Source: Clostridioides difficile_A (GTDB lineage: Bacteria; Bacillota; Clostridia; Peptostreptococcales; Peptostreptococcaceae). Taken from it: a stretch of 64,000 bases of DNA. The notes under the pieces were generated by a model. It saw only the letters and a list, made by a program, of their open reading frames with translations, was not told the origin of the DNA and did not search any database. Shown here one piece after another: positions 17,752 through 26,699 of this stretch. A program made the position numbers and the translations under genes. The DNA lies in the NCBI GenBank assembly GCA_945909635.1, contig OX246690.1, forward strand, positions 2,232,001-2,296,000. Reading direction: 5' to 3'. The number at the start of each line of letters is the position of its first letter. Positions within the stretch are counted from its first letter, which is position 1.

Positions 17752-19968
17752 TTACTTTAATTTTATTGGTAATGAATGTATTTCTACATTAGTTGCATTG
17801 TACACTGCATTTGCAACAGCTGGTGCAACTGGTACAACAGCACATTCTCCAATACTTTTTCCACCAAAAGGTCCAGCTTTTTCATAACCATTTACAAATG
17901 CAACTTGACACTTTGGCATATCTACAGTTCTAAATAATTTATATGTTTTAAAATCAGTAGCTTTAGGTCTCCCTTGCTCATCAAATGCTAACTCTTCACT
18001 CAATGCGTAACCTAGACCCATGTGAATTCCACCTTCTAATTGACCTTCTAAGTTTAGAGGATTTATAACTCTACCAACATCATGCACAGCTACAAAATCA
18101 ACCACTTTGATATCTTTAGTTTCTTTGTCTACTAAAACTTCAGCAAAATGTACACCATATGAAGTAAGTCCTGCAGGAGAAGAATAGTCTTCAACAACAG
18201 TTAATTCTCTTAAAGACTTACTTTGACTATATACTGCAACATCAGATAATGATGCTTTGATATTTTCATCAAGTTTACTAATTACATATCCACCATCTAG
18301 ATATAATTCCTCTTTTGATGTTTCAAGTAATTTTTCTGCTTCTTCTAATATAAGTGTTTTCAATTTCTCTGCTGTTTTTTTAGCTCCTCCACCTTCTACA
18401 AATACACCTCTACTTGCATAATCTCCAAGATTGAATGTACATGCATCAGTATCAGTTTCAAATGTTTCAACTTTATCAGGTGTTATTCCTAAAACTTCAG
18501 CTACCATCATTGTTTGCATAGTTACAACACCATTACCCATATCATGTGCTCCTGTAAGTAGTGTCAATGTACCATCTTCATTTAATTTAAGAGTCAATGT
18601 AACAACATCCCTATGTGCACCAAAAACTCCATTACCATGTGCACCTATTGCCATACCTATACCTCTTAAATATTTTCCTTCTTCTTTTGGAAGATTCTTC
18701 TTTTCGTCCCACTTAAACATTTTTTTGCCTTGTTCTATACAATCCAATACTCTAGGATTTCCAAGAGAACCATGGAAAATTATATCAACATCATCTGGTT
18801 CTACTGCGTTTTTATTTTGGAAATCAACTAAATCCATTCCTATTTCCTTAGCTATTTTAGCAAATTGAGCCTGTTGAGCCATGAATATCTGAGGTGAACC
18901 ATAACCTCTCATAGCTCCAGCTATTGGTGTATTTGTATATACAGGCATTCCAGTAAATTTTATATTTGGTATTTTATAAACTTTAAATACTTTATGGCTG
19001 AGTGCACCTATAACATTTAAAGCACTTGACGCATATGCTCCTGTATTTGTATATATTTTTATATCTTGTGCTATTACTTCTCCATCTTTATTTACACCAG
19101 TTTTTAATTTTACAAAAGACCCATGACGAGTTCTTGTTGATATCATAGATTCTTTTCTTGTAAGAACCATTTTAACTGGTCTTCTAGTCATTTTTGATAA
19201 TGCTGCTGCTACTGGTTCAATTGTAAGTTCTAATTTTCCACCAAATGAACCTCCAATAGCAGGTCTTATAACTCTTATTTTATTTAGTGACATCCCAAAA
19301 ATTTGAGATAGTATTATTCTAAATCCAAATGTATTTTGGCAAGGTGTATGTACAGTTAACTTATCATTATAATCATAGTGTGCAATTACACTGTGAGTCT
19401 CTATTGCACTATGATGTATTGCTGGAGTAGAATATTCATCTTCAAATATATAATCACATTCTTTGAATCCTTTTTCTACATCTCCTCCATTTATGTTGTT
19501 TTGGGAAACTATATTTGAATCCCCATGTATACATATAGCATTTTCTTTTATTGCATCCTGTATAGTAAATACAGCTGGTAATTCTTCATATTCTACTTTT
19601 ATAAGCTTTACAGCTTTTTCTGCTATTTCTGGTGTTTCTGCTGCTACTGCTGCAACACGGTCACCAACAAATCTAACTGTATCTGAAAATATAACTTCGT
19701 TTTCAGGTATATTATGTTCATAGAATCTCAAAGAACCATTGTATTTTCTTTGTGATGTGTTAAGATGAGTAGCTATAGCTCTAACACCCACTACTTTCTC
19801 TGCTTCACTTATATCTATACTTTTTATCTTTGCATGTGCTACAGGACTTAAAAGCATTTTAGCATGAAGCACATTCTGTGGTTTCATATCAGCCACATAT
19901 TTCATTTGACCAGTAACTTTTAAAGCTGCATCTTTTAGAGGGTATGATTTTCCTATTATCTTTTCCAT
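17752..19968 (-). CDS. Molybdenum-binding subunit of a second purine hydroxylase
   Basis: A 738-residue xanthine dehydrogenase-family catalytic subunit. It has the hammerhead domain with VGDRVAAVAAE, the cofactor motif GGSFGGK near residue 240 (Ser instead of the usual third Gly), MRGYGSPQ, and the catalytic Glu at about 708 in GGKSIGE. It differs clearly from the subunits at 7589 and 32963, so it probably has another substrate. Its partner is the 2Fe-2S gene directly upstream (2-base gap). No FAD subunit gene is present in this unit; an iron-sulfur flavoprotein gene follows instead. Confidence 0.9.
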   Translation of the reverse strand: MEKIIGKSYPLKDAALKVTGQMKYVADMKPQNVLHAKMLLSPVAHAKIKSIDISEAEKVVGVRAIATHLNTSQRKYNGSLRFYEHNIPENEVIFSDTVRFVGDRVAAVAAETPEIAEKAVKLIKVEYEELPAVFTIQDAIKENAICIHGDSNIVSQNNINGGDVEKGFKECDYIFEDEYSTPAIHHSAIETHSVIAHYDYNDKLTVHTPCQNTFGFRIILSQIFGMSLNKIRVIRPAIGGSFGGKLELTIEPVAAALSKMTRRPVKMVLTRKESMISTRTRHGSFVKLKTGVNKDGEVIAQDIKIYTNTGAYASSALNVIGALSHKVFKVYKIPNIKFTGMPVYTNTPIAGAMRGYGSPQIFMAQQAQFAKIAKEIGMDLVDFQNKNAVEPDDVDIIFHGSLGNPRVLDCIEQGKKMFKWDEKKNLPKEEGKYLRGIGMAIGAHGNGVFGAHRDVVTLTLKLNEDGTLTLLTGAHDMGNGVVTMQTMMVAEVLGITPDKVETFETDTDACTFNLGDYASRGVFVEGGGAKKTAEKLKTLILEEAEKLLETSKEELYLDGGYVISKLDENIKASLSDVAVYSQSKSLRELTVVEDYSSPAGLTSYGVHFAEVLVDKETKDIKVVDFVAVHDVGRVINPLNLEGQLEGGIHMGLGYALSEELAFDEQGRPKATDFKTYKLFRTVDMPKCQVAFVNGYEKAGPFGGKSIGECAVVPVAPAVANAVYNATNVEIHSLPIKLK

Positions 19969-19970
19969 AA

Positions 19971-20441
19971 CTATCTACCCCCTAATCTAGCTGCAGATAA
20001 TTTTACAGCTTCTATAATTTTCACATATCCTGTACATCTACAGAGATTTTCTTTAAAAGCCTCTCTAATCTCATCTTCATTAGGAGATGTATTTCTATTT
20101 AAAAGAGCTTGTGTAGTTATAATCATACCAGGAGTACAATACCCACATTGTACAGCTCCAACCTCTATAAAAGCTTCTTGTATTGGATGAAGATTTTCCC
20201 CATTAGCAAAACTTTCTATAGTGTATATAACTTTACCTTCGCAGTTTCTTGCAAGAAGTTTACAAGATTTTACGTCAACTCCATCTATCAAAACTTTACA
20301 TGCTCCACAACTGCCACTATTACAACCTTGTTTCGCTCCAGTTAGATTTAATTTTTCACGAAGTACATGCAAAAGAGTTTCATTATTTTCAATTTCTATT
20401 TCATACATGTAATCATTAATATTTAATTTTATTTTTTCCAT
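19971..20441 (-). CDS. 2Fe-2S subunit of the second hydroxylase
   Basis: A 156-residue two-cluster ferredoxin subunit. The first cluster motif is GCNSGSCGACKV, the second CGYCTPG with CRCTGY. A GGAGGAG ribosome binding site precedes the start. It pairs with the Mo subunit that follows. Its sequence is less like the other two small subunits in the window, in line with the distinct Mo subunit. Confidence 0.9.
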   Translation of the reverse strand: MEKIKLNINDYMYEIEIENNETLLHVLREKLNLTGAKQGCNSGSCGACKVLIDGVDVKSCKLLARNCEGKVIYTIESFANGENLHPIQEAFIEVGAVQCGYCTPGMIITTQALLNRNTSPNEDEIREAFKENLCRCTGYVKIIEAVKLSAARLGGR

Positions 20442-20502
20442 TTTCTCCTCCTACAGATAAACTAATGTTGTAATAGAATATTATTACAATCTTATTTTAA
20501 TA

Positions 20503-21897
20503 TTAGTATAAGCTATTCCACTTATGCCCTTCCATTCTATTAGTTACATTAGCTCTCTTACATAATTCTTCTGCTGCATGTTGTGCATTCAATAATACTT
20601 GTTCTTCACTTTCGATTGTAGTTACTTTTCCATTTTCAAGTATTACATTTCCGTCAACTAGAACACTTTCTACATTATGCATGCTAGCTGAGTATACCAA
20701 AGTTGATACAGGATTGTGAAGAGGTATTGATTTTGGAGAAAGCATTGAGTTAAATATTACTAAGTCAGCTTTTTTTCCAATCTCCAAAGAACCTATTTCA
20801 TCTTCCATTCTAAGAGTTCTTGCTCCCTCTATTGTAGCCATTTCAAGAACTTTTTCTGCAGAAATTGCAAGAGGGTCACAATTATTCACTTTGTGTTGTA
20901 AAGCTGTTAGTTTCATAAGCTCTACCATATCTTGTGCATTATTACTTGCTGCACCATCAAGACCTAAACTTACATTTATTCCTTGTTTTAACATTTCTGG
21001 AACAGGTGCAACTCCAGAGGCAAGGTACATATTACTTGCAACATTATGAGAAACTTTTATATCATACTTTTTAAGCATTTCCATGTCTTCATCAGTTATG
21101 CATACACAATGTACTGCTACAACTTCTGGACCTACTATACCCCATTTTTCAAGTAATTTTATATCTATTTCTCCATGTATATCTTTTGTTGCTGTTCTTG
21201 CAAATTCTGTTTCAGATATATGAACTGTAAAATATGAGTCATATTCTTTAACTATATTCCAAAGCATTTTACCCATTTCTTCAGATATAGCCCACATTGA
21301 AGAAGGTGCTACACAAATTTTTATTCTTCCATTTTCTGAGTTATGATATTTTTCAAATACCCTTCTTAAATCCTTTTCAACCGTTTCCACATCTTCTATA
21401 AGCTCTTTATGAATACCTAAGTCTATACAGCCTCTCCCTACAACGCCTCTTATTCCTAAATCTTTATACGCTTTTACTATTCCATCTGTAAGTCCAGGTC
21501 TATTGTGTGTATGCATGTAATCAACCATTGTAGTTATACCACTTTTTAAACCTTCCATACATCCAAGCATTGCAGCATCATAAGTATCTTGTTCTGTTAA
21601 GAATTTTGCTGATGGAAACATCATTGTATTTAGCCACTCATGAAGTGCCATATCATCACCTAGACCTTTTAATAATACTTGGAATAAATGATTATGAGTA
21701 TTTATAAAGCCAGGGAATATAACTTTTCCATTAGCATCTATAACCTTTTTAGCATCCAGATACTTAGGCTCAATATCAGCTGTATTTCCCATATCTAAAA
21801 TTCTATCACCTTGAATAGCTATTGCTCCATCAAATATGACTTCTCTATCTTTATTAACTGTAACAACTATTGCATTTTTTATTAGTATATCAATCAT
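20503..21897 (-). CDS. Amidohydrolase of the ATZ/TRZ family, paralogue of 11223-12629
   Basis: A 464-residue metal hydrolase sharing most of its sequence with the protein at 11223-12629. The same metal-binding segments are present: NTHNHLFQVLLKGLGDD, FTVHISETEF, VHCVCITDED and SLGLDGAASNN. Differences lie mainly in the segment around residues 155-215, near where substrate specificity would be set. GGGGGA precedes the start. It lies between the permease and the FAD-less hydroxylase, suggesting a deaminase dedicated to that route. Confidence 0.85.
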   Translation of the reverse strand: MIDILIKNAIVVTVNKDREVIFDGAIAIQGDRILDMGNTADIEPKYLDAKKVIDANGKVIFPGFINTHNHLFQVLLKGLGDDMALHEWLNTMMFPSAKFLTEQDTYDAAMLGCMEGLKSGITTMVDYMHTHNRPGLTDGIVKAYKDLGIRGVVGRGCIDLGIHKELIEDVETVEKDLRRVFEKYHNSENGRIKICVAPSSMWAISEEMGKMLWNIVKEYDSYFTVHISETEFARTATKDIHGEIDIKLLEKWGIVGPEVVAVHCVCITDEDMEMLKKYDIKVSHNVASNMYLASGVAPVPEMLKQGINVSLGLDGAASNNAQDMVELMKLTALQHKVNNCDPLAISAEKVLEMATIEGARTLRMEDEIGSLEIGKKADLVIFNSMLSPKSIPLHNPVSTLVYSASMHNVESVLVDGNVILENGKVTTIESEEQVLLNAQHAAEELCKRANVTNRMEGHKWNSLY

Positions 21898-21970
21898 CTT
21901 AAATCCCCCTTATTAATACTTTTATTACAACATTTTATCATATGGCTTTCTCATATCATATCTAATACAT

Positions 21971-23332
21971 TTATCCAATATTTTCCTCAAGGTTTGAAGT
22001 AACGTTTTCAGACTTTTTATTTGATTTTAATTTAAATAATGTCTGAAGTAATATAGCTATTATTGCTCCAGAAACTATACTTGACCCTCCAAGGACAGTT
22101 CCAATTGTTGCTGGGAATTGGTCTAAAACTTGTGGTGCAGTTGTAAGACCCATACTTGTTGCTATAGATACTCCTGCTATAAGATTGTTTTCTTCAGTAA
22201 ATCCATCCATACTCATAATAGAGAAACCAGACATTGCTATTGATGAGAATACTACTAAAGTTGCTCCACCAACAACACAAGATGGTATAGTTGTCATTAT
22301 TGCACCTAATGCTGGAGATATTCCTGCTAGTAATAATACAAGTGCACCAAGTGCTATTACAAATCTACTTGTAACTTTATTCATAGATACGATTACTGTA
22401 TTTTGGCTGAATACTCCAGTTGGAAGAGCTGCAAATAATGATGAAATTATAGAAGTTATAGAATTTCCTAAAACAACTGATGATAACTCTTCATCAGTTA
22501 CCTCTCTATCCATTGCACCTATTGTAGCTATTGTACATGCACCCATCATATCAGCTATACCTATTATGTAAATAATAGTAAACATTACTATTAACTCTGG
22601 TCTAAACTCTAATCCAAAAGCTGCTGGTGTTGGTAAAGATACTATGGCTGCTCCTTGAACTGCTGAAAAATCAACTAATCCTAAAACTAAAGATATAGCA
22701 TAACCTACCAATATTCCTATCAATATTGAAGAATTTTTTACTAGACCCTTACCATATTTATTTATCATTATTATTACAAAAGCAACTATAACTCCTACTA
22801 TAAAGTTTACTGGGCTTCCAAATGTTTCTGCCCCTTCTCCACCTGCTAAATTCTTTATAGCTGTTGCAAATAATCCAAGTCCCATACATGCGATTATAGT
22901 TCCAGAAACTATTGAAGTGAATATATGTCTAATTTTCTTAACTCCAAATCCTACAAAGAATACGATTACCCCAGCAGCAATCTGTGCTCCAAATAGAGCT
23001 GCTAAACCATCCTTAGCTGCTACTGAAAGACATGCTCCTAAAAATACATAACTCATTCCCATCATTACAGGTAATCTTGAACCTAACTTAAATCCTTTAA
23101 ATAAAGGTATTGGATATAATTGTAAAAACGTTGCCAAACCTGCCGCTAACATAGAGCCTTGAATCAGCATTGTCGCTTGCCCCTGGTTAAGTCCTACCAC
23201 GTTTGCTATTAATATCGCTGGTACCATATTTCCTACTATCATTGCTAACAGATGTTGTAAAGCTAAAGGTATTGATTCCTTTAGTGGTGGTATCCCATCG
23301 ACATCATATTTTGAAGTATTACGTGTTTTCAT
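21971..23332 (-). CDS. NCS2-family purine permease
   Basis: A 453-residue membrane protein of the xanthine/uracil permease family, close to the one at 1398-2756. It opens with GIPPLKESIPLALQHLLAM and carries GIADMMGAC and VFSQNTVIVS in the substrate-binding region. In the first of these, Ile-Gly replaces the Val-Glu found in the 1398-2756 paralogue (GIADMMG against EIADIMG), a possible specificity difference. The start at 23332 is chosen for the GGGAGGA site; the form to 23353 would contain that site. It follows another permease gene by about 300 bases and may have its own promoter there, but none is clear. Confidence 0.87.
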   Translation of the reverse strand: MKTRNTSKYDVDGIPPLKESIPLALQHLLAMIVGNMVPAILIANVVGLNQGQATMLIQGSMLAAGLATFLQLYPIPLFKGFKLGSRLPVMMGMSYVFLGACLSVAAKDGLAALFGAQIAAGVIVFFVGFGVKKIRHIFTSIVSGTIIACMGLGLFATAIKNLAGGEGAETFGSPVNFIVGVIVAFVIIMINKYGKGLVKNSSILIGILVGYAISLVLGLVDFSAVQGAAIVSLPTPAAFGLEFRPELIVMFTIIYIIGIADMMGACTIATIGAMDREVTDEELSSVVLGNSITSIISSLFAALPTGVFSQNTVIVSMNKVTSRFVIALGALVLLLAGISPALGAIMTTIPSCVVGGATLVVFSSIAMSGFSIMSMDGFTEENNLIAGVSIATSMGLTTAPQVLDQFPATIGTVLGGSSIVSGAIIAILLQTLFKLKSNKKSENVTSNLEENIG

Positions 23333-23628
23333 AAAATAAATCCTCCCATACATAAATATCTTGACTAAATATTTTTATAATTATTTTCTATAAATATTTT
23401 TATGACCATGAATTTATTGCTCAACCGATAAACACAGCTAAACTGAGCTATTTTTATAAAAAATTAACAAATTTTCTAATATACCCTCCCCGATTTTCTT
23501 TTTGAATAAATATTAATTGTCTGGTATATATTTCTTTGATAAATTTTTTATTAAAATGAATAGCTATCAAAAATAATCTAACAACCTCATAATAAATAAT
23601 TTAAACAACCCTTTCAAATTATTATATC

Positions 23629-24978
23629 TTAATTGGCTTCTTCCATAACAGCTCTTTCTTTAGCCTCATCCTCTAGACTTTTATTTGGTATTATTAGATT
23701 TAAAATGAATGCAACCAATGTTGCGATTACTATTGGAGATTCTCCAAATACTAATTTTACAAATGAAGGAAATGCCTCTTGGGCTGCTGGGACTGATGTT
23801 ATTCCCATGCCTAAAGCAATTGCCAAACCAACAATGGTAATATTTCTTGATGACAACTCTTCTGTAATAATTAACTTTATACCTGTCATTGTTATCATAC
23901 TAAATATAGATATTGTAGCTCCTCCCAAAACTGAATATGGTATAGTAGTCATTAATGCACCAAATTTAGGTACAAACCCCGACAATAACATAAATATACC
24001 AGCTATTCCAAGCACAAATCTACTTATTACTTTGTTCATAGCTACCATCCCCACGTTTTGGCTGTATGATGATGGTGGCAAACCTCCAAACAAAGCTCCT
24101 ATCATAGTACAAATTCCACTTCCTACTACTCCACTTGATAATTCTTTATCTGTAATATCCCTGTCCATACCTCCCATTGTAGTAGCTGATAAATCTCCAA
24201 TTGCTTGAACAGCATTGATTATACTTACAATTACTACTGATATTACTACAGGTATATCAAATTCCAATCCAAACTCAAGTGGTTTAGGTACTGCAAACCA
24301 AGCTGCTTCTCTAATAGGGTCAAAATTTATTATACCCAAAACTAAAGATACACAATATCCAACTATAATTCCCAAAAATATTGCTGCCAATTTTGCATAC
24401 CCTTTTGCAAATTGACTAAGACCTATAACTACCACTAGTGTTATAGCTGCTACTGCCCAATTTTGCATAGAGCCATAAGTAGGGCTATTTACACCACCTG
24501 CCATATAATTTATTGCTATAGGATATAAAGATAATCCAATTGTAAACACTACTGTTCCTGCAACTATATTAGGAAAAAATCTTCTTATCTTTTTTATAAA
24601 TAATCCTATTAATACTGTAGCAACTCCCCCTATTAGTTGTGCCCCCAAAATGCTTGCTAATCCGTAATTTCCTCCAACTGCTACAAGTGTTGGTACATAA
24701 GTAAATCCAACTCCAAAAATTATAGGCAATCTTGAACCAATATTTCCTATTGGATATAGTTGTATAAGTGTCGATATGCCAGCTATTATTAATGCATATT
24801 GGACTAAAAGCGTTATTTGTGTAGGACTAACACCCACAGCTCCTCCTACGACTATAGGTACTGTAACAGTTCCAACTATCATTGCTAATATATGTTGCAT
24901 TGATAGTGGCAGACACTTTAAAATTGGTGGCCTTCCATCAATATCAAACATAGAGACACTCTTTTGATATTTACTCAA
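23629..24978 (-). CDS. NCS2-family uric acid/xanthine permease
   Basis: A 449-residue membrane protein with 12-14 hydrophobic segments. INAVQAIGDLSATT and PSSYSQNVGMVAMNKV match the substrate-binding signature of the uric acid/xanthine transporters (PucJ/PucK/PbuX type), which separates it from the two other NCS2 proteins in this locus. The start is read as TTG at 24978, after GGGAGTGA. It is the first gene after the sigma-54 promoter at 25070-25088, about 80 bases downstream. Confidence 0.87.
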   Translation of the reverse strand: MSKYQKSVSMFDIDGRPPILKCLPLSMQHILAMIVGTVTVPIVVGGAVGVSPTQITLLVQYALIIAGISTLIQLYPIGNIGSRLPIIFGVGFTYVPTLVAVGGNYGLASILGAQLIGGVATVLIGLFIKKIRRFFPNIVAGTVVFTIGLSLYPIAINYMAGGVNSPTYGSMQNWAVAAITLVVVIGLSQFAKGYAKLAAIFLGIIVGYCVSLVLGIINFDPIREAAWFAVPKPLEFGLEFDIPVVISVVIVSIINAVQAIGDLSATTMGGMDRDITDKELSSGVVGSGICTMIGALFGGLPPSSYSQNVGMVAMNKVISRFVLGIAGIFMLLSGFVPKFGALMTTIPYSVLGGATISIFSMITMTGIKLIITEELSSRNITIVGLAIALGMGITSVPAAQEAFPSFVKLVFGESPIVIATLVAFILNLIIPNKSLEDEAKERAVMEEAN

Positions 24979-25069
24979 GGTTATCACTCCCAACTATTTT
25001 TTAATGACAGTTATTATTATCTCATACAACATCCTTTCTTTTTTTATTTTGTCATCTCAATTTACTATG

Positions 25070-25088
25070 AAGCAATTATAATGCCAAT
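25070..25088 (-). promoter_or_regulatory. Sigma-54 promoter of the permease/second hydroxylase unit
   Basis: The minus strand reads TTGGCATTATAATTGCTTC. GG (25084-25085) and GC (25072-25073) are 10 bases apart, with the same flanking bases as the other three sites. Confidence 0.8.
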
Positions 25089-25218
25089 TTTTTAACAGAA
25101 TTGTTTTACACATATAAATTTTATTATATTTGTTAGTATTTGATAATTTGATAAAGCATTTATTTTTTTTAATTCTTTTAAATTTTTTTTATTTTTGGAT
25201 AATAAAATACTATTACAC

Positions 25219-25256
25219 AAAAAAACACTTGGAAAATTATTTTCCAAGTGTTTTTT
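25219..25256 (-). terminator. Terminator of the sigma-54 activator gene
   Basis: An inverted repeat with the arms AACACTTGGAAAA and TTTTCCAAGTGTT has A and T runs on either side and could work in both directions. It lies about 50 bases past the stop at 25307. Confidence 0.85.
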
Positions 25257-25306
25257 ATCAATTTTATAATTTCAAATTTTAGAATTGAGAATTAAAAAGT
25301 TAATTA

Positions 25307-26347
25307 TTATACATCTATCTTTCTGTATAAAGTGGCTAATGATATTCCAAGTTTTTTAGCAGCTAACTTTTTAGACTTAGTATCATTACCATAAAACTTC
25401 AACACTTTCTTTATATATGCTCTTTCAAACTCTTCAAGCGTAAGTATCTCTTGTTCCATACTTATCTCATAGTCATTTTCCTCAAGTAGTTTTATATTTA
25501 TATTGTTTCGCTTAAAATATTCAATTATCTTTCTATTTATTATACCTTTGTGTATTATGCCATCTTCTTCAAGGAGATTTAAGGCTAATTCTATAGTGTT
25601 TTCCAACTCTCTAATATTCCCTGGCCAAGGATATTTAAGCAACATTTGCTCTACATCTGGTTCTATATGGTATACATTTTTTTTCATCTTTCTGGAATAT
25701 TTATCTATAAAATTGTTTATTAATATTTGTATATCATCTCCTCTTTCTCTAAGTGGAGGTACTTCTAAAGGTATTACATTTAATCTATAGTATAAGTCTT
25801 CTCTAAATTTATTTTCTTTAACCAATTCAAATAAGTCTCTATTAGTAGCCGATATGATTCTAACATCTATATCAATCAGTTCGTTTGAGCCTATTCTCGT
25901 AAACTTCTTTTCCTGTAATACTCTCAATAACTTCGATTGTAGTTGAATTGGCATGTCTCCTATCTCATCTAAAAATACGACTCCTCCATTGGCCAATTCA
26001 AATTTACCAATCTTACCTTTTGAATCTGCTCCACTAAAAGCTCCTTTTGTATATCCAAAAAGTTCACTTTCCAGTAGAGGTTCTGGTATAGCAGCACAGT
26101 TTATAGCAACGAATGTTTTATTCCCTCTATTTCCTGCGAGATGAATGGCCCTTGCTATTAACTCTTTTCCAGTACCACTTTCTCCAGTTATAGCTACAGT
26201 AGAATCACTATTTCCAATTTTGCGAATTCTATTTTTTAGAGCACGCATTACATCAGAATCTCCAATTATAGAGTCTACTGTTGTTGTCCCCCAAATATTG
26301 TATACTTCCATTCCACCATACATTACTGAATCACTGTGTTTGTCCAT
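25307..26347 (-). CDS. Sigma-54-dependent transcriptional activator without a sensor domain
   Basis: A 346-residue AAA+ enhancer-binding protein. Only about 28 residues precede the ATPase domain. Walker A GESGTGKE is at 55-62, the sigma-54 contact loop reads GAFSGA at 102-107 (GAFTGA in most members), and Walker B VVFLDEIGD is at 123-131. A Fis-type helix-turn-helix occupies the last 40 residues. Lack of a PAS, GAF or receiver domain suggests control by expression level or by a partner, as in PspF. It lies between two sigma-54 promoters and has one of its own upstream, so it most likely activates the purine units. The start has GGAG about 10 bases upstream. Confidence 0.9.
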   Translation of the reverse strand: MDKHSDSVMYGGMEVYNIWGTTTVDSIIGDSDVMRALKNRIRKIGNSDSTVAITGESGTGKELIARAIHLAGNRGNKTFVAINCAAIPEPLLESELFGYTKGAFSGADSKGKIGKFELANGGVVFLDEIGDMPIQLQSKLLRVLQEKKFTRIGSNELIDIDVRIISATNRDLFELVKENKFREDLYYRLNVIPLEVPPLRERGDDIQILINNFIDKYSRKMKKNVYHIEPDVEQMLLKYPWPGNIRELENTIELALNLLEEDGIIHKGIINRKIIEYFKRNNINIKLLEENDYEISMEQEILTLEEFERAYIKKVLKFYGNDTKSKKLAAKKLGISLATLYRKIDV

Positions 26348-26460
26348 AAAATATCAACTCCAAATAAGTATTCTATATAATAATCCTTCAAATTATCTAT
26401 TTAATTATATCATAACAGAAAAGTTTAGTTATAATTTAATAATATTTTATTTTTCAAGTT

Positions 26461-26520
26461 AAGATTAATAAAAAGTATATCCGCCAAATCTCAAATTAGT
26501 AGATATACTTTCTTAATCTT
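26461..26520 (-). repeat. 60-base inverted repeat in the activator leader
   Basis: Arms of about 20 bases (26461-26481 and 26502-26520) pair with one or two mismatches around a 20-base loop. It lies just downstream of the predicted transcription start from the sigma-54 promoter at 26543-26556 and about 180 bases past the mcrC stop. It could be the terminator of the mcrBC operon, an attenuator in the activator leader, or both. Confidence 0.55.
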
Positions 26521-26540
26521 ACACACATCTTATATTAAAC

Positions 26541-26559
26541 AAGCAATTGCGATGCCACA
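26541..26559 (-). promoter_or_regulatory. Sigma-54 promoter of the activator gene
   Basis: The minus strand reads GTGGCATCGCAATTGCTTG. GG (26555-26556) and GC (26543-26544) are 10 bases apart. Its presence suggests the activator gene is itself sigma-54-dependent and possibly self-activated. Confidence 0.75.
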
Positions 26560-26699
26560 CTTTACATATAAATGCTTTTCAAAATTTTAAATTTAAGATT
26601 TTTATAAATTTTTTTCTATATATCAGAAATTTTTCTATACATATAGAGTTATATTTACCCTTTTTTAAAGTATTTTTATTATTTTTATAATTCTTATTT

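Noticed and set aside
23354..23628. A fifth sigma-54 promoter before the permease at 21971-23332
   Set aside because: No GG-N10-GC match with TTGC was found in this gap.
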